Shown: positions 15,678-24,054, numbered from the stretch's first letter. The stretch is 33,265 nucleotides of DNA from Marilutibacter maris (GCF_006546735.2 NZ_VICD02000163.1:1-33265); one strand, 5' to 3'. A program made the numbers and translations. The notes: generated by a model not told the origin, from the sequence alone.

Positions 15678-17299
15678 CGGCGGCCGCGCCCATCGACGTC
15701 AACGGCTACGGTCTGCGTCCGGAGCACGCTCCAGGCTGGCAGGCGGCGGCCGCGCTGGCCCGTCGCGGCGACATGGTCGCGGCGGCCGAGGCGATGCTGG
15801 CGATCGCCGCGGCGCAACCGGAGTTCCTGCCGGCGCGGGTGCAGGCGGCCTGGTTCCTGCTCACTGCTGGCCGCTACCGGCGGGCCGCGGCGCTGGCGCG
15901 GGAATCGGCCAGGCAGCGGCCGCGCTCGTTCGAGGTCGGCCTGCACCTGGTGCGCCTGCTGCGCCGTTTCGAGGCGCATGCGCTGATCCAGTCACTGGTC
16001 GGACAGTTGGAGGTGTCGGCATGCGACGACGCCTCGCTGCTGCTGCAACTGGCGGCCGAGCTGGGTCCGGTCGGTCTGTACGACGAGGTCGAGGCGGTGC
16101 TGGCACGGGCCGCGGCGATCGCGCCCGCCGCGCCGCAGATCGATGCCCTGCGCGGCACCCTGGACATGACGGCGGGACGCCACGAGGCCGCACAGACCGC
16201 GCTGCGGGGAGCGATTGCCCGTTCGCGCACCGAACTGCCGCATGCGCGCTGGCTGCTGACCCTGCAGCCACGGCCGGAGACGCTGGACGCCGATATCGAT
16301 GGGATCCGCGCGGCGCTGGGCCGGGTCCGTCCGGGCAGCGAGGACGAGGCCTATCTGCAACACGGCCTGCACAATCTGTTGCATGCGGCGAAGGACATCG
16401 AGGGCGCATGGCGCGCGCTGGAGCGCGGCTGTGCGGTCAAGCGCGCGCTGGAACCCTACGACCGCGACCGTAGCGCGCGCCTGTTCGAGGCGTTGACCGC
16501 GCTGCCCGCGGCCGCCGGTCCCACCGCGCCGGTCGGCGACGACGGCACGCCGCGACTGATCTTCATCGTCGGCATGTACCGTTCCGGCACCAGCGTGGTC
16601 GAACGCGTGCTCGGCGGGCACCCGCAGGTCGCCGACGGAGGCGAGAGCTATGTGTTCCCGGCCACTCTGCGCGAGGTCGCCGACTGCAATCGGCCGGCGC
16701 TGTTGGACGTGGAACTGGTCGAGCGACTGGCCGGGCGCGACCTGGGCGAGGCGGGGCGGTCATTCCGCGCGCATGCGCGCTGGCGTGCCGGCGACCGCGG
16801 CGTGTTCACCGAGAAGCTGCCGTCGAACTTCCTCAATATCGGCTTCATCCTGCAGGCGCTGCCGGACGCGCGGATCGTGCACATGTGCCGCGACCCGCTC
16901 GACACCTGCTTCTCCAATCTGCGCACCTACTTCGGTCACGACGCGCCGTATGCCTGCGACCAGTCCGATCTGGCCGACTACTACCGGCGCTACCGCGCGC
17001 TGATGGCGCACTGGCACCAGCGCCATCCCGGGCGCATCCTCGATGTCGATTACCAGGCCTTCGCCGACGCGCCGGCGGAGCAGGCGGCGCGGCTGATGGC
17101 GTTCTGCGGACTCGACTTCGAGCCGGGAATGCTCGACGTGGGCCGCGAGGGCGGGCACACCGCCACCGCCAGCATCGGCAGCGTGCGCCAGGGCATCCAG
17201 CGCAACCGCGGCGGCGCCTGGCGCGCGTATCGCGAGCATCTGGGACCGTTGATCGAGGGCCTGGGGGCGCTGGCTGGGCCGGACTCGCCGGTCGCCTGA
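15674..17299 (+). CDS. Tetratricopeptide-repeat sulfotransferase
   Basis: A 541-aa protein. Residues about 20-280 are Ala/Leu-rich helical pairs of TPR type (for example GDMVAAAEAMLAIAAAQP and GRYRRAAALARESARQRP). Residues about 293-520 are a sulfotransferase domain: 5'-phosphosulfate loop V299-G-M-Y-R303-S-G-T306 and 3'-phosphate motif C405-R406-D-P-L-D-T-C-F-S, with TEKLPSNF between them. The fold transfers sulfate from PAPS to a hydroxyl, as in tyrosyl-protein and glycan sulfotransferases; TPR repeats usually bind a peptide or protein partner. No signal peptide is visible. It converges on a putative 2OG-Fe(II) oxygenase 29 bp away, which is itself followed upstream by a TonB receptor. The acceptor is unknown. 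A short ORF overlaps its start. Confidence 0.9.
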   Translation: MTAAAPIDVNGYGLRPEHAPGWQAAAALARRGDMVAAAEAMLAIAAAQPEFLPARVQAAWFLLTAGRYRRAAALARESARQRPRSFEVGLHLVRLLRRFEAHALIQSLVGQLEVSACDDASLLLQLAAELGPVGLYDEVEAVLARAAAIAPAAPQIDALRGTLDMTAGRHEAAQTALRGAIARSRTELPHARWLLTLQPRPETLDADIDGIRAALGRVRPGSEDEAYLQHGLHNLLHAAKDIEGAWRALERGCAVKRALEPYDRDRSARLFEALTALPAAAGPTAPVGDDGTPRLIFIVGMYRSGTSVVERVLGGHPQVADGGESYVFPATLREVADCNRPALLDVELVERLAGRDLGEAGRSFRAHARWRAGDRGVFTEKLPSNFLNIGFILQALPDARIVHMCRDPLDTCFSNLRTYFGHDAPYACDQSDLADYYRRYRALMAHWHQRHPGRILDVDYQAFADAPAEQAARLMAFCGLDFEPGMLDVGREGGHTATASIGSVRQGIQRNRGGAWRAYREHLGPLIEGLGALAGPDSPVA

Positions 17300-17328
17300 A
17301 CGGCGGCGATTGACGCGCTGTCGCGGCC

Positions 17329-17988
17329 TCAGCCGTTCTTCATCCCGAACCAGCAGTTGAACGCGATCGTGATCCGTTCGTCGCGGCCGTAGAACGGCAG
17401 CACTTCGTGCTGCACCCAGGACGGGAACAGGACCAGCTGCCCGGCCTTGAAGCGGATGCTCCAGGTGCCGTGATGGTAGGGCGGCCGCAGCCGCGAGTTG
17501 CCGGCGTCGGTGAAGTAGGAGCTGTAGTGGTGCGGGCTGTGGAAACGCAGGATGCCCGATTCGGGCCGGTCCTCGGGGGTTTCGCCCGGATCGACGCAGT
17601 AGACCCCGGACCACGAGGCCATCGGATGGGTATGCATGATCGTGAAGCCGCCGTGGCGGGTCACGTGGAACCAGGTGTGCGAGAAGATCTGCACCTGCTG
17701 CATCTGCTCGGCGCTGTACTGGTTGAGGTCCTGGACCAGACGGCCGAGCGCGGTCCAGCAGAACAGCCGCAGTTGCTGGATGCACGGGTCGGGCCAGGCG
17801 AACAGGTTGAAGTCGCTCTCGAACACGCCCGGATGCTGCCGCAGCGACGGGTTCGGGTTGGCATAGCGCTCGCCCTCGGCCTCGCGCGCCAGCAACAGCG
17901 ATTTGATCTGGGCGTTGAGCCGCTCCGCATCCGGATGCGTGTCCTGGGCCATCGGCACGGCGAACATCGGGCTGATCTCAAGGGTCAT
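17329..17988 (-). CDS. Putative 2OG-Fe(II) oxygenase (TIGR02466 type)
   Basis: A 219-aa protein from ATG 17988, with GGAG about 9 nt upstream. The C-terminal half carries the family pattern: I-M-H119-T-H121-P-M-A-S-W-S-G-V-Y, then SGILRFHSPHH, GQLVLFPSW-VQ-H194 and ERITIAFN with R205 as probable 2-oxoglutarate anchor. H121 and H194 are likely iron ligands. I cannot place the acidic ligand with confidence, because a simple HxD is not visible at H121. Related proteins are predicted hydroxylases often found near TonB receptors and sulfotransferases. It lies 101 bp downstream of the receptor gene on the same strand, with a terminator-like hairpin between, and converges on the TPR-sulfotransferase. 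Substrate unknown. Confidence 0.85.
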   Translation of the reverse strand: MTLEISPMFAVPMAQDTHPDAERLNAQIKSLLLAREAEGERYANPNPSLRQHPGVFESDFNLFAWPDPCIQQLRLFCWTALGRLVQDLNQYSAEQMQQVQIFSHTWFHVTRHGGFTIMHTHPMASWSGVYCVDPGETPEDRPESGILRFHSPHHYSSYFTDAGNSRLRPPYHHGTWSIRFKAGQLVLFPSWVQHEVLPFYGRDERITIAFNCWFGMKNG

Positions 17989-18041
17989 GGCGCGGGCTCC
18001 GGACGGCGGCGCAGGAGCGCCGATGACGACGTCAGACAGAA

Positions 18042-18065
18042 CTACGGCCCCTTTCGGGGCCGTAG
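18042..18065 (-). terminator. Probable terminator of the TonB receptor gene
   Basis: CTACGGCCCC (18042-18051) pairs perfectly with GGGGCCGTAG (18056-18065) over a 4-nt loop. On the minus strand it comes 24 bp after the receptor stop and is followed by TTCTGTCT, a weak T tract. Partial read-through into the 2OG oxygenase is possible. Confidence 0.7.
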
Positions 18066-18089
18066 CAAGGTAACGCAGGATCGGGTCGA

Positions 18090-20969
18090 TCAGAACTTCT
18101 GGGTGTAGCGCATGTAGAAGAAGCGACCCGGGATTTCGTACTGCGGATCGAAGCTGTTCGCGAACGTGGTCGCCGAGAACGGCGGATCCTTGTCGAAGAC
18201 GTTGTTCACGCCGATCGCGATCTTCGCGTTCCACGGAGCGCTCCAGTAAGCGCTCAGATCGTGGTAGGTCACGCTCGGGATGTGGTTCTCCGCGCGCGGG
18301 CCAAGCGCCGTGCGACGGGTCGGATCCGAGCAGATGATCGGGATCTGCGACGCGGAAACGACGCCGGTGCACAGCTCGTCCTGACCGGAGTAGTAGCGTG
18401 CGTTCCAGGTCGCACCCCAATCGCCCATCTCCCAGCGTGCCGCCAGGTTGGAGCGGATGCGCCAGTTGTTGTTGCGATCGGTGTACTCGCCGACCTGGTT
18501 GCCGCCCTCGCCGACCAGCGGGTCGTCCGTCACCACGCCGTCGCCGTCAAGATCCTGCTCGAAGCTGGCCATGTAGGTGGTGTCCCAGACGAACGAGAAC
18601 TTGCCCCACGCGGTTTCCGGCAGGCGGTAGCCGACGGTCATGTCGTAGCCTTCGACATCGACGCTGCCGATGTTCAGGCCGGCCGACAGCAGGTCGGTGA
18701 TGAAGCCGCCGCCACCACGGGTGACCAGGCTGCAGGCCTGGGCATTGCCCTCACGGTAGCAGTCGTTGAGGATCTGCTGGCCCGAGAAGCCGCTGATGGT
18801 GTCGCTCAGCTCGATCTTCCACCAGTCCAGCGAGATGTCGAAGCCTTCCAGCCAGCTCGGGTTGTAGACGAAGCCGAAGGTGTAGTTCTCCGCCTTCTCC
18901 GGCAGCAGGTTCGGATTGCCGCCGACGCTGATGCGGATCTGGGTGTTGATCTGGCCATAGCCACCGGCCGGCACGCCCGCGGCGGTACAACGGGCCTGGG
19001 CAGCGGGGCTCAGACCACCGAAGTTGGCCGAGTTACACGGATCGTCGATGTTCGGGAAGCTGTCGCCCACACCGGTGAACAGCTCGCTGATCGACGGCGC
19101 GCGGAAGCCCTCGGCGTAGTTGCCGCGGATCAGCAGGTCGTCGATCGGCTTCCAGCGGAAACCGAACTTGCTGTTCAGGGTGTCGCCGAAGTTGCTGTAG
19201 TCCGAGTAGCGGGTGGCGATGCTGAAGTCCAGCAGGCGCGCGCCCGGGACGTCGCTCAGCACCGGGATCGCCAGCTCGAGGTAGGCCTCGTCGAGCTTGT
19301 AGCTGCCCTGGGTGGCGGTACGCGAGTTGCCGGTGGTGTCGCCGGCGTTGATCAGCGCGTCCGGACGGTCGAAGCCCGACTCTTCGCGGTGCTCCAGGCC
19401 GAACGAGAAGGCCAGCGGGCCGCCCGGCAGGTCGAACAGGTCGCCGCCGATGCTGGCGTAGTAGCTCTTCTGCTTGTACTGGAACTGATCGTGCGCCTCG
19501 AAGGTGAGGTACTGCAGCATTTCCGGGGTCAGCGAACCGGCGCCGCCCAGGAAGTTGGCCGGCACGCAGCCATTGATCACGGTCGACGCGTCGCCCGGGG
19601 TGGTGACGCAGATCGGGTTGCCGCTGCCGTCGATCATCGACGGGCCAAGCGCGTTGCGGATGGCGGTGTAGGTCAGCAGGCCGTTGGTGGAGTTGTTCGC
19701 ACGGTTCTCACCGTAGAACATGCCCGCTTCCCAGTCGTACGGCTTGTCGGCGATATCGAAGGTGCCTTCGAACGCGCCGTTGAAGGCGAAGGTGTCGATG
19801 TTCTGCTTGAACGAACGACCGCCGGTCTCGACCGCGCGACGCTGGATCCAGTTGATGTCCTGGCCGTACGGGTTGTAGATGCTGTCCTGGCTGATGACGA
19901 TGTCGGCCGCCTGCGGCGCACCCGGGAAGCCGACGACCACCGGCATGGCGGCCAGCAGCTGCTCGGACTTGCGCTGGTTGTAGGTGACCGTGGTCTTGAA
20001 GCGCAGGTTGTCGCTGATGTCCAGCGAGCCGTTGGCGAAGACCGAGATGCGCTCCTGCGGGGTCAGCAGGTAGTTCAGCGGCGCGAAGTTGAAGTTGTCC
20101 GAGGTGCCGGCCCACGGCGTGTAGCCGTTCGGGCTGCTCGGATCGACCTTCCACAGGCCATAGCTGCCATCGGGCTGCGCGCATGCGAAGGTGGTCATGT
20201 CGAGGATGCAGTAACGGCCATCCGGGGTGGTCGAGCTGCCGCCGAAGCCCGGGCTGGAGCCGAACACCGGCACCGCCGAGATCTCGCGGTCGCCGGCCCA
20301 GACCGGCTCCTGCTTGACGTAACCGACACCCAGCATGGCCGACCAGCGGTCGCCGACGCTGCCGATGGTGAAGTCGTAGGCCTGGGTCTCGCCGTCGCCC
20401 TTGTCGAACTGGCCGAGGTAGGCGTTGGCTTCGGCGCCGTCGAAGTTCTGGCGCAGGATCACGTTGACCACGCCGGCGATGGCGTCGGAGCCGTAGATCG
20501 AGGACGCGCCGTCCTTCAGGACTTCGATGCGCTCGACCGCGGCGGTCGGGATGGTGTTCAGGTCGACCGCGCCGCCGAGGCCGGTACCGCCCACCCAGCG
20601 ACGGCCATTGACCAGCACCAGGGTGCGGTTGGAGCCGAGGTTGCGCAGGCTGACGCGGGTTTCGCCGTTACCACCGTTGTTCATGGTGGTGTTGAGGGTC
20701 GAACCGTTGGCGCTGATGTTCTGGATCACATCGCCGACCGAGGTCAGACCCTGGGCTGCGATGTCCTCGCGCGACAGCGAGAAGATCGGCTGCGAGGTCT
20801 CGATGTCGGTGCGCTTGATTCGCGAACCGGTCACCTCGATGCGGTCGAGGGTGGTGGCTTCCTGGTCGCCTTCCTGGGCGAAGGCAACGCCCGTTCCGGC
20901 GGCGGCAGTGGCGCCCACGGCGAGCGCGAAGGTAATCGCGTCGCGGAGCTGGGTGGTCTTAAGGGTCAT
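18090..20969 (-). CDS. TonB-dependent outer-membrane receptor
   Basis: A 959-aa protein. ATG 20969 is chosen because GGAGAG sits just before it and a signal peptide follows at once (residues 1-31, cut after AFA). Next come the TonB box region (about 38-47, TTLDRIEVTG) and the plug domain with SRIKR, EDIAAQGLTSVGDVIQNI and NGRRWVGG. The 22-strand-type barrel has the VNVILR linker and two Cys pairs in its loops, and ends at R-F-F-Y-M-R-Y-T-Q-K-F with terminal Phe. It imports a bulky substrate across the outer membrane with TonB-ExbB-ExbD. No sugar-, siderophore- or B12-specific gene is adjacent, so the ligand is open. The neighbouring oxygenase and sulfotransferase suggest a peptide or modified molecule, by inference only. 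Confidence 0.95.
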   Translation of the reverse strand: MTLKTTQLRDAITFALAVGATAAAGTGVAFAQEGDQEATTLDRIEVTGSRIKRTDIETSQPIFSLSREDIAAQGLTSVGDVIQNISANGSTLNTTMNNGGNGETRVSLRNLGSNRTLVLVNGRRWVGGTGLGGAVDLNTIPTAAVERIEVLKDGASSIYGSDAIAGVVNVILRQNFDGAEANAYLGQFDKGDGETQAYDFTIGSVGDRWSAMLGVGYVKQEPVWAGDREISAVPVFGSSPGFGGSSTTPDGRYCILDMTTFACAQPDGSYGLWKVDPSSPNGYTPWAGTSDNFNFAPLNYLLTPQERISVFANGSLDISDNLRFKTTVTYNQRKSEQLLAAMPVVVGFPGAPQAADIVISQDSIYNPYGQDINWIQRRAVETGGRSFKQNIDTFAFNGAFEGTFDIADKPYDWEAGMFYGENRANNSTNGLLTYTAIRNALGPSMIDGSGNPICVTTPGDASTVINGCVPANFLGGAGSLTPEMLQYLTFEAHDQFQYKQKSYYASIGGDLFDLPGGPLAFSFGLEHREESGFDRPDALINAGDTTGNSRTATQGSYKLDEAYLELAIPVLSDVPGARLLDFSIATRYSDYSNFGDTLNSKFGFRWKPIDDLLIRGNYAEGFRAPSISELFTGVGDSFPNIDDPCNSANFGGLSPAAQARCTAAGVPAGGYGQINTQIRISVGGNPNLLPEKAENYTFGFVYNPSWLEGFDISLDWWKIELSDTISGFSGQQILNDCYREGNAQACSLVTRGGGGFITDLLSAGLNIGSVDVEGYDMTVGYRLPETAWGKFSFVWDTTYMASFEQDLDGDGVVTDDPLVGEGGNQVGEYTDRNNNWRIRSNLAARWEMGDWGATWNARYYSGQDELCTGVVSASQIPIICSDPTRRTALGPRAENHIPSVTYHDLSAYWSAPWNAKIAIGVNNVFDKDPPFSATTFANSFDPQYEIPGRFFYMRYTQKF

Positions 20970-20993
20970 CTCTCTCTCCAAGTCAGTCTTGGT

Positions 20994-21005
20994 TTCCCAT
21001 GGGAA
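20994..21005. promoter_or_regulatory. 12-bp palindrome in the TonB receptor leader
   Basis: TTCCCATGGGAA is a perfect dyad, nearly extended to GGTTTCCCATGGGAACC (20991-21007). It lies about 24 bp before the receptor ATG and downstream of the predicted transcription start. It could be an operator; the function is not shown. Confidence 0.3.
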
Positions 21006-21052
21006 CCTGCCGGTGAAGTCAAGAAAGACGCCAAAACCGGCAAGGTCGGCCG

Positions 21053-21081
21053 ATAGTAGCCCCCTTCGCCAAAAAATTAAA
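21053..21081 (-). promoter_or_regulatory. Possible sigma70 promoter of the TonB receptor
   Basis: On the minus strand, TTTAAT (21076-21081) and TACTAT (21053-21058) are spaced 17 bp, in the only AT-rich patch before the receptor. The -10 fits 4 of 6 and the -35 only 3 of 6. The site lies after the terminator of the preceding gene, as a promoter should. Confidence 0.4.
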
Positions 21082-21100
21082 GTGTCGTTAACGAACAAAA

Positions 21101-21126
21101 AAAGCCGCCCTGTTTGGGGCGGCTTT
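21101..21126 (-). terminator. Terminator after the small outer-membrane protein gene
   Basis: AAAGCCGCCC (21101-21110) pairs with GGGCGGCTTT (21117-21126) over a 6-nt loop. On the minus strand the stem runs into seven T residues; on the plus strand it is followed by CTCTTTTT. It ends the 21186-22055 gene and insulates the receptor promoter. Confidence 0.92.
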
Positions 21127-21185
21127 CTCTTTTTGAATCAGCTGTTTAGATCGAAAAAGTCGTTCGGAACGCGTGAAGATGGCGC

Positions 21186-22055
21186 CTAGAGGTCCTGTTC
21201 ATAGCGGACATAGGGCACGGTTCCTTCCTTGTCGCCGGCATCCGGAGCGAACGGATTCTTGCCGCGGGTGACGACATTCTCGGCGCCGACGCTGAGCTGG
21301 CCGCTCCAGGGGGTGCGCCAGGTGATGCCCACGCCCAGGCCCTCCCAGTGGCCGGGCTGGCCGGGCACGTCGACCACGCGGCCGACGATGTTGGCGCCGA
21401 AATTGCCGACCTCGGCGCCCAGGGTCAGGCTGGTGGTGTTCCAGCGCTCGCTGAAGCCGGCCGGCAGGTCGGCGGCCGGAATCAGGCGCGCGCGCGCCCA
21501 GGTGCCGCCGATGGAGACGGTCGCCTCGCGGCCGATGTTCTTCTCGCCGTACAGGGTCAGCGTGTTCTGGTCGAAGCGGCTGTTGCGGCCGTTCGGGCTC
21601 ATCCACCCGGGCAGGGTGTCGCGGCCTTCGCCGACCAGCACGCCGACGCGGCCGGCATCGTTGCCGACCGAAACCCCGGCATTGACCTCGCGGCTGCCGC
21701 CGCGGTTGTCCTGGTCCAGGGCCGCCAGCAGGCAGTGGTTGGCGAGATTGCCGATCGCCGAGGCGAGACCGGTCTTGCGGTTGCAGACCAGGCCGAGGGT
21801 ATTGCCGGAAGACAGCCCGAAGCTGGTATCCAGGGTGTTGTTGGCGCCAAAGCGCCAGCGGGTGCCGGCCAGCTGGGTGCCGGTGGGCTCCAGCAGCAGC
21901 ACCGCCTCGAGCTTGCCGCTGGCGTTGTTCCAGACCGGCAGCACGGTGGAATCGGACGGGGCCGCCGCGGGCGCGGTGCTCTGTGCATGCGCAGCCGTCG
22001 CCGTGCCCAGGGCGAGCAGCAGGGTCAGCGGCAATTGGAGCAGTCGCGTGCGCAT
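21186..22055 (-). CDS. Exported protein, predicted small outer-membrane beta-barrel
   Basis: A 289-aa protein with a clear signal peptide (residues 1-24, ending AHAQ) and AAGGAC before its ATG. The mature part alternates short polar and hydrophobic stretches typical of barrel strands (TLTLYGEKN, ATVSIGGTWARA, TTSLTLGAEVG). It has one Cys pair (VCNRKTG and NHCLLAALD). The last 40 residues run PW-SGQLSVGAENVV ... VPYVRYEQDL, which resembles the last strands of the neighbouring TonB receptor (PW-NAKIAIGVNNVF ... FFYMRYTQKF). It has no plug domain and no TonB box. I do not recognise a named family. It has its own strong promoter and terminator, so it is an independent unit. Confidence 0.75.
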   Translation of the reverse strand: MRTRLLQLPLTLLLALGTATAAHAQSTAPAAAPSDSTVLPVWNNASGKLEAVLLLEPTGTQLAGTRWRFGANNTLDTSFGLSSGNTLGLVCNRKTGLASAIGNLANHCLLAALDQDNRGGSREVNAGVSVGNDAGRVGVLVGEGRDTLPGWMSPNGRNSRFDQNTLTLYGEKNIGREATVSIGGTWARARLIPAADLPAGFSERWNTTSLTLGAEVGNFGANIVGRVVDVPGQPGHWEGLGVGITWRTPWSGQLSVGAENVVTRGKNPFAPDAGDKEGTVPYVRYEQDL

Positions 22056-22111
22056 TGGTCCTTACTTCGACCGGCGCGATGGCCGGTCAGTTCCCCTTTC
22101 CAGAGGGCTTG

Positions 22112-22140
22112 ACTATAGGTCTTTAATGTTCATTTAACAA
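22112..22140 (-). promoter_or_regulatory. Sigma70 promoter of the small outer-membrane protein gene
   Basis: On the minus strand, TTGTTA (22135-22140) and TATAGT (22112-22117) are exactly 17 bp apart; the -10 fits 5 of 6 and the -35 4 of 6. The start would be near 22105, giving a leader of about 50 nt. This is one of the best sigma70 promoters in the window. Confidence 0.7.
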
Positions 22141-22211
22141 TCGTCGCGGGCCGCCTTTGGTCGGCGACGGTCACAAATCGACCCATTCAGTCAGTCATCG
22201 GGAATTTCGTC

Positions 22212-23120
22212 TCATTGCGGCCTTGAGGGGCCTTCCAGTTCGACCGCATGGGCCTTGAACAGTTCCCCGATCCTGGCCTGGTCGAACCGGTATTCCCGCC
22301 CACAGAACTCACAACGGACATGGGCCTGGCCATCGGCCGCGTCGGCGGCGGCGCGGGCTTCTTCCTCGCCCAGCGAGACCAGCATCGCGGCGACCCGGTC
22401 CTCGGAGCAGGAGCAGGCGAATGTCAGCGGCTTGCCGGCGACCTGCTCGACGCCATCCTCGTGGAACAGCCGGTTCAGCAGTTCGCCGGCGGGCAGCGCC
22501 AGCAGTTCGTCGCTGCCGAGGGTGTCGAACAGCGCGCCGACGCGGTGCCAGCCGTCCTCGTCGCCTTCGTCGCCGGGAAGCTTCTGCAGCATCAGTCCGG
22601 CCGCATGGCGTTCGCCGGCGGCCAGCAACAGGCGCGTGGGCAGCTGCTCGGACTGGACGAAATAGCCTTCGAAGGCATCGGCGAGGTTGTCGGCGTCGAG
22701 CGCGACCATGCCCTGGTAGCGCACCGGCTCGCGGCTGCCGACGGCGGGATTCTCGATCGTGATCGCGAGCAGGGTGTCGTCGCCGAGCTGGCGCAGGTCC
22801 CGCGACGGGGTGGCGCCGTCCTCCAGGCGCGCGATCCCGCGCAGGGTGCCGGCCGCCGTGCACTCGGCGAACAGGGTGCGCAGCGTGCCGCTGCTGCGCA
22901 ACTGGATCGAGAGCCGGCCGTCGACCTTGGTGTGGCCGGTGAACAGCGCCGCGGCGGTGCAGGCTTCGCCGAGCAGCTCGGCGGCGGCCTCCGGATAGTC
23001 GCCATGTCCACGGATCTGCCGCCAGCTGGCGTCGAGGCGGACGTGCACGCCGCGCACGCCGGCGCGGCCGATCAGGAAGCGGGTGAGCTGGTCGTGGCCG
23101 TTGTCGTCGGATGGGCTCAT
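22212..23120 (-). CDS. hslO: Redox-regulated chaperone Hsp33
   Basis: A 302-aa protein, the normal Hsp33 length. The C-terminal zinc switch is intact: C236-S-C238 and C270-E-F-C273, matching CxC-x(n)-CxxC. The N-terminal domain has GEACTAAALFTGHTKVDGRL and the linker LPTRLLLAAGERHAAGLMLQKLPG. Under oxidation plus heat or bleach stress the four Cys release zinc, form disulfides and switch on holdase activity in the cytoplasm. ATG 23120 starts MSPSDDN; no strong Shine-Dalgarno sequence is seen. The gene diverges from mtgA across a perfect inverted repeat. Confidence 0.95.
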   Translation of the reverse strand: MSPSDDNGHDQLTRFLIGRAGVRGVHVRLDASWRQIRGHGDYPEAAAELLGEACTAAALFTGHTKVDGRLSIQLRSSGTLRTLFAECTAAGTLRGIARLEDGATPSRDLRQLGDDTLLAITIENPAVGSREPVRYQGMVALDADNLADAFEGYFVQSEQLPTRLLLAAGERHAAGLMLQKLPGDEGDEDGWHRVGALFDTLGSDELLALPAGELLNRLFHEDGVEQVAGKPLTFACSCSEDRVAAMLVSLGEEEARAAADAADGQAHVRCEFCGREYRFDQARIGELFKAHAVELEGPSRPQ

Positions 23121-23166
23121 CGGTCGGGAGTCGGAAAAGTCGGAACGGGGCGGGTGTGCGACCCGG

Positions 23167-23197
23167 CGCCCGATGCGGATAATGCGGGCATCGGGCG
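23167..23197. promoter_or_regulatory. Perfect 10-bp inverted repeat in the hslO-mtgA region
   Basis: CGCCCGATGC (23167-23176) and GCATCGGGCG (23188-23197) are perfect arms around GGATAATGCGG. The centre holds GATAAT (23178-23183), a plus-strand -10-like box (5 of 6), and CATTAT on the minus strand. A dyad around -10 boxes between divergent genes suggests an operator, but no -35 is convincing and it could equally be a hairpin. Confidence 0.4.
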
Positions 23198-23233
23198 GAT
23201 CGCAACGTGGTGTCGCATGAGAATGAGGGCGGG

Positions 23234-23980
23234 GTGAGGCGGTCACAAGAGCGCGCGACGGGCATGCGGCCCCGGCGCCGGTTGCGCCGCCTGCTGCGCT
23301 GGGTGCTGGCCCTGCCGTTGTTGGCGCTGCTGGCCAGCGTGTTGCAGGTGGGCCTGTTGCGCTTCGTCGACCCGCCGTTCTCGGCATTCATGATGGCCCG
23401 CCAGTTCGAGGCCTGGGGCGCGGGCGACGGGACGTTCCGCATCGCCTACGACTGGCGCGACCTGGACCAGGTGTCGGCGCAGTTGCCGCTGGCGGTGATC
23501 GCCTCCGAGGACCAGCGCTTTCTCCAGCACCGCGGGTTCGACCTGAAGGCGATCGAAAAGGCGATCCAGAGCAACGAGCGCGGCGGCCGGGTGCGCGGCG
23601 GCAGCACGATCAGCCAGCAGACCGCGAAGAACCTGTTCCTGTGGAGCAGCCGCAGCTGGCTGCGCAAGGGCATCGAGGCCTGGTACACGGTGCTGATCGA
23701 GACGATGTGGCCCAAGCACCGGATCATCGAGGTCTACGTGAACGTGGCCGAGTTCGGCGACGGCGTGTACGGAGCGCAGGCCGCGGCCAGGACCTATTTC
23801 GGCGTCGACGCCTCGCAGCTGGGGCCGGCCCAGGCGGCACGACTGGCGGCGGTGCTGCCCAGCCCGCGTCGCTACAGCGCGGCCCGGCCCGGGCCCTACG
23901 TGCAGCGACGCACCCACGCGATCCAGCGCCAGATGCGCAATCTCGGCGGCACCGCCTATCTGGACGGGCTCGAGGACTGA
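23234..23980 (+). CDS. mtgA: Monofunctional biosynthetic peptidoglycan transglycosylase
   Basis: About 248 aa from GTG 23234, which has GAGGG 4 nt upstream; ATG 23264 and GTG 23207 are other in-frame choices. An Arg-rich N-terminus precedes a single transmembrane helix ([20 protein letters not shown]). The GT51 domain follows with the catalytic EDQRF motif, [20 protein letters not shown] and VYVNVAEFG. It polymerises lipid II into glycan strands on the outer face of the inner membrane and lacks a transpeptidase domain. The next gene, a polyprenyl-phosphate glycosyltransferase, begins 74 bp later on the same strand, so both envelope genes are probably co-expressed. Confidence 0.94.
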   Translation: MRRSQERATGMRPRRRLRRLLRWVLALPLLALLASVLQVGLLRFVDPPFSAFMMARQFEAWGAGDGTFRIAYDWRDLDQVSAQLPLAVIASEDQRFLQHRGFDLKAIEKAIQSNERGGRVRGGSTISQQTAKNLFLWSSRSWLRKGIEAWYTVLIETMWPKHRIIEVYVNVAEFGDGVYGAQAAARTYFGVDASQLGPAQAARLAAVLPSPRRYSAARPGPYVQRRTHAIQRQMRNLGGTAYLDGLED

Positions 23981-24054
23981 CGCCGGCCCCGGCCGGGGCC
24001 ACAGGGTCGGCGGACGGGTGCCGGCCGAGCGGGGCGAACCGCTACCATGACCGG

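Noticed and set aside
18261-21056. A 931-codon plus-strand frame opposite the TonB receptor
   Set aside because: Composition is Val/Ala/Arg-rich with no motif. The receptor on the minus strand explains the region fully.
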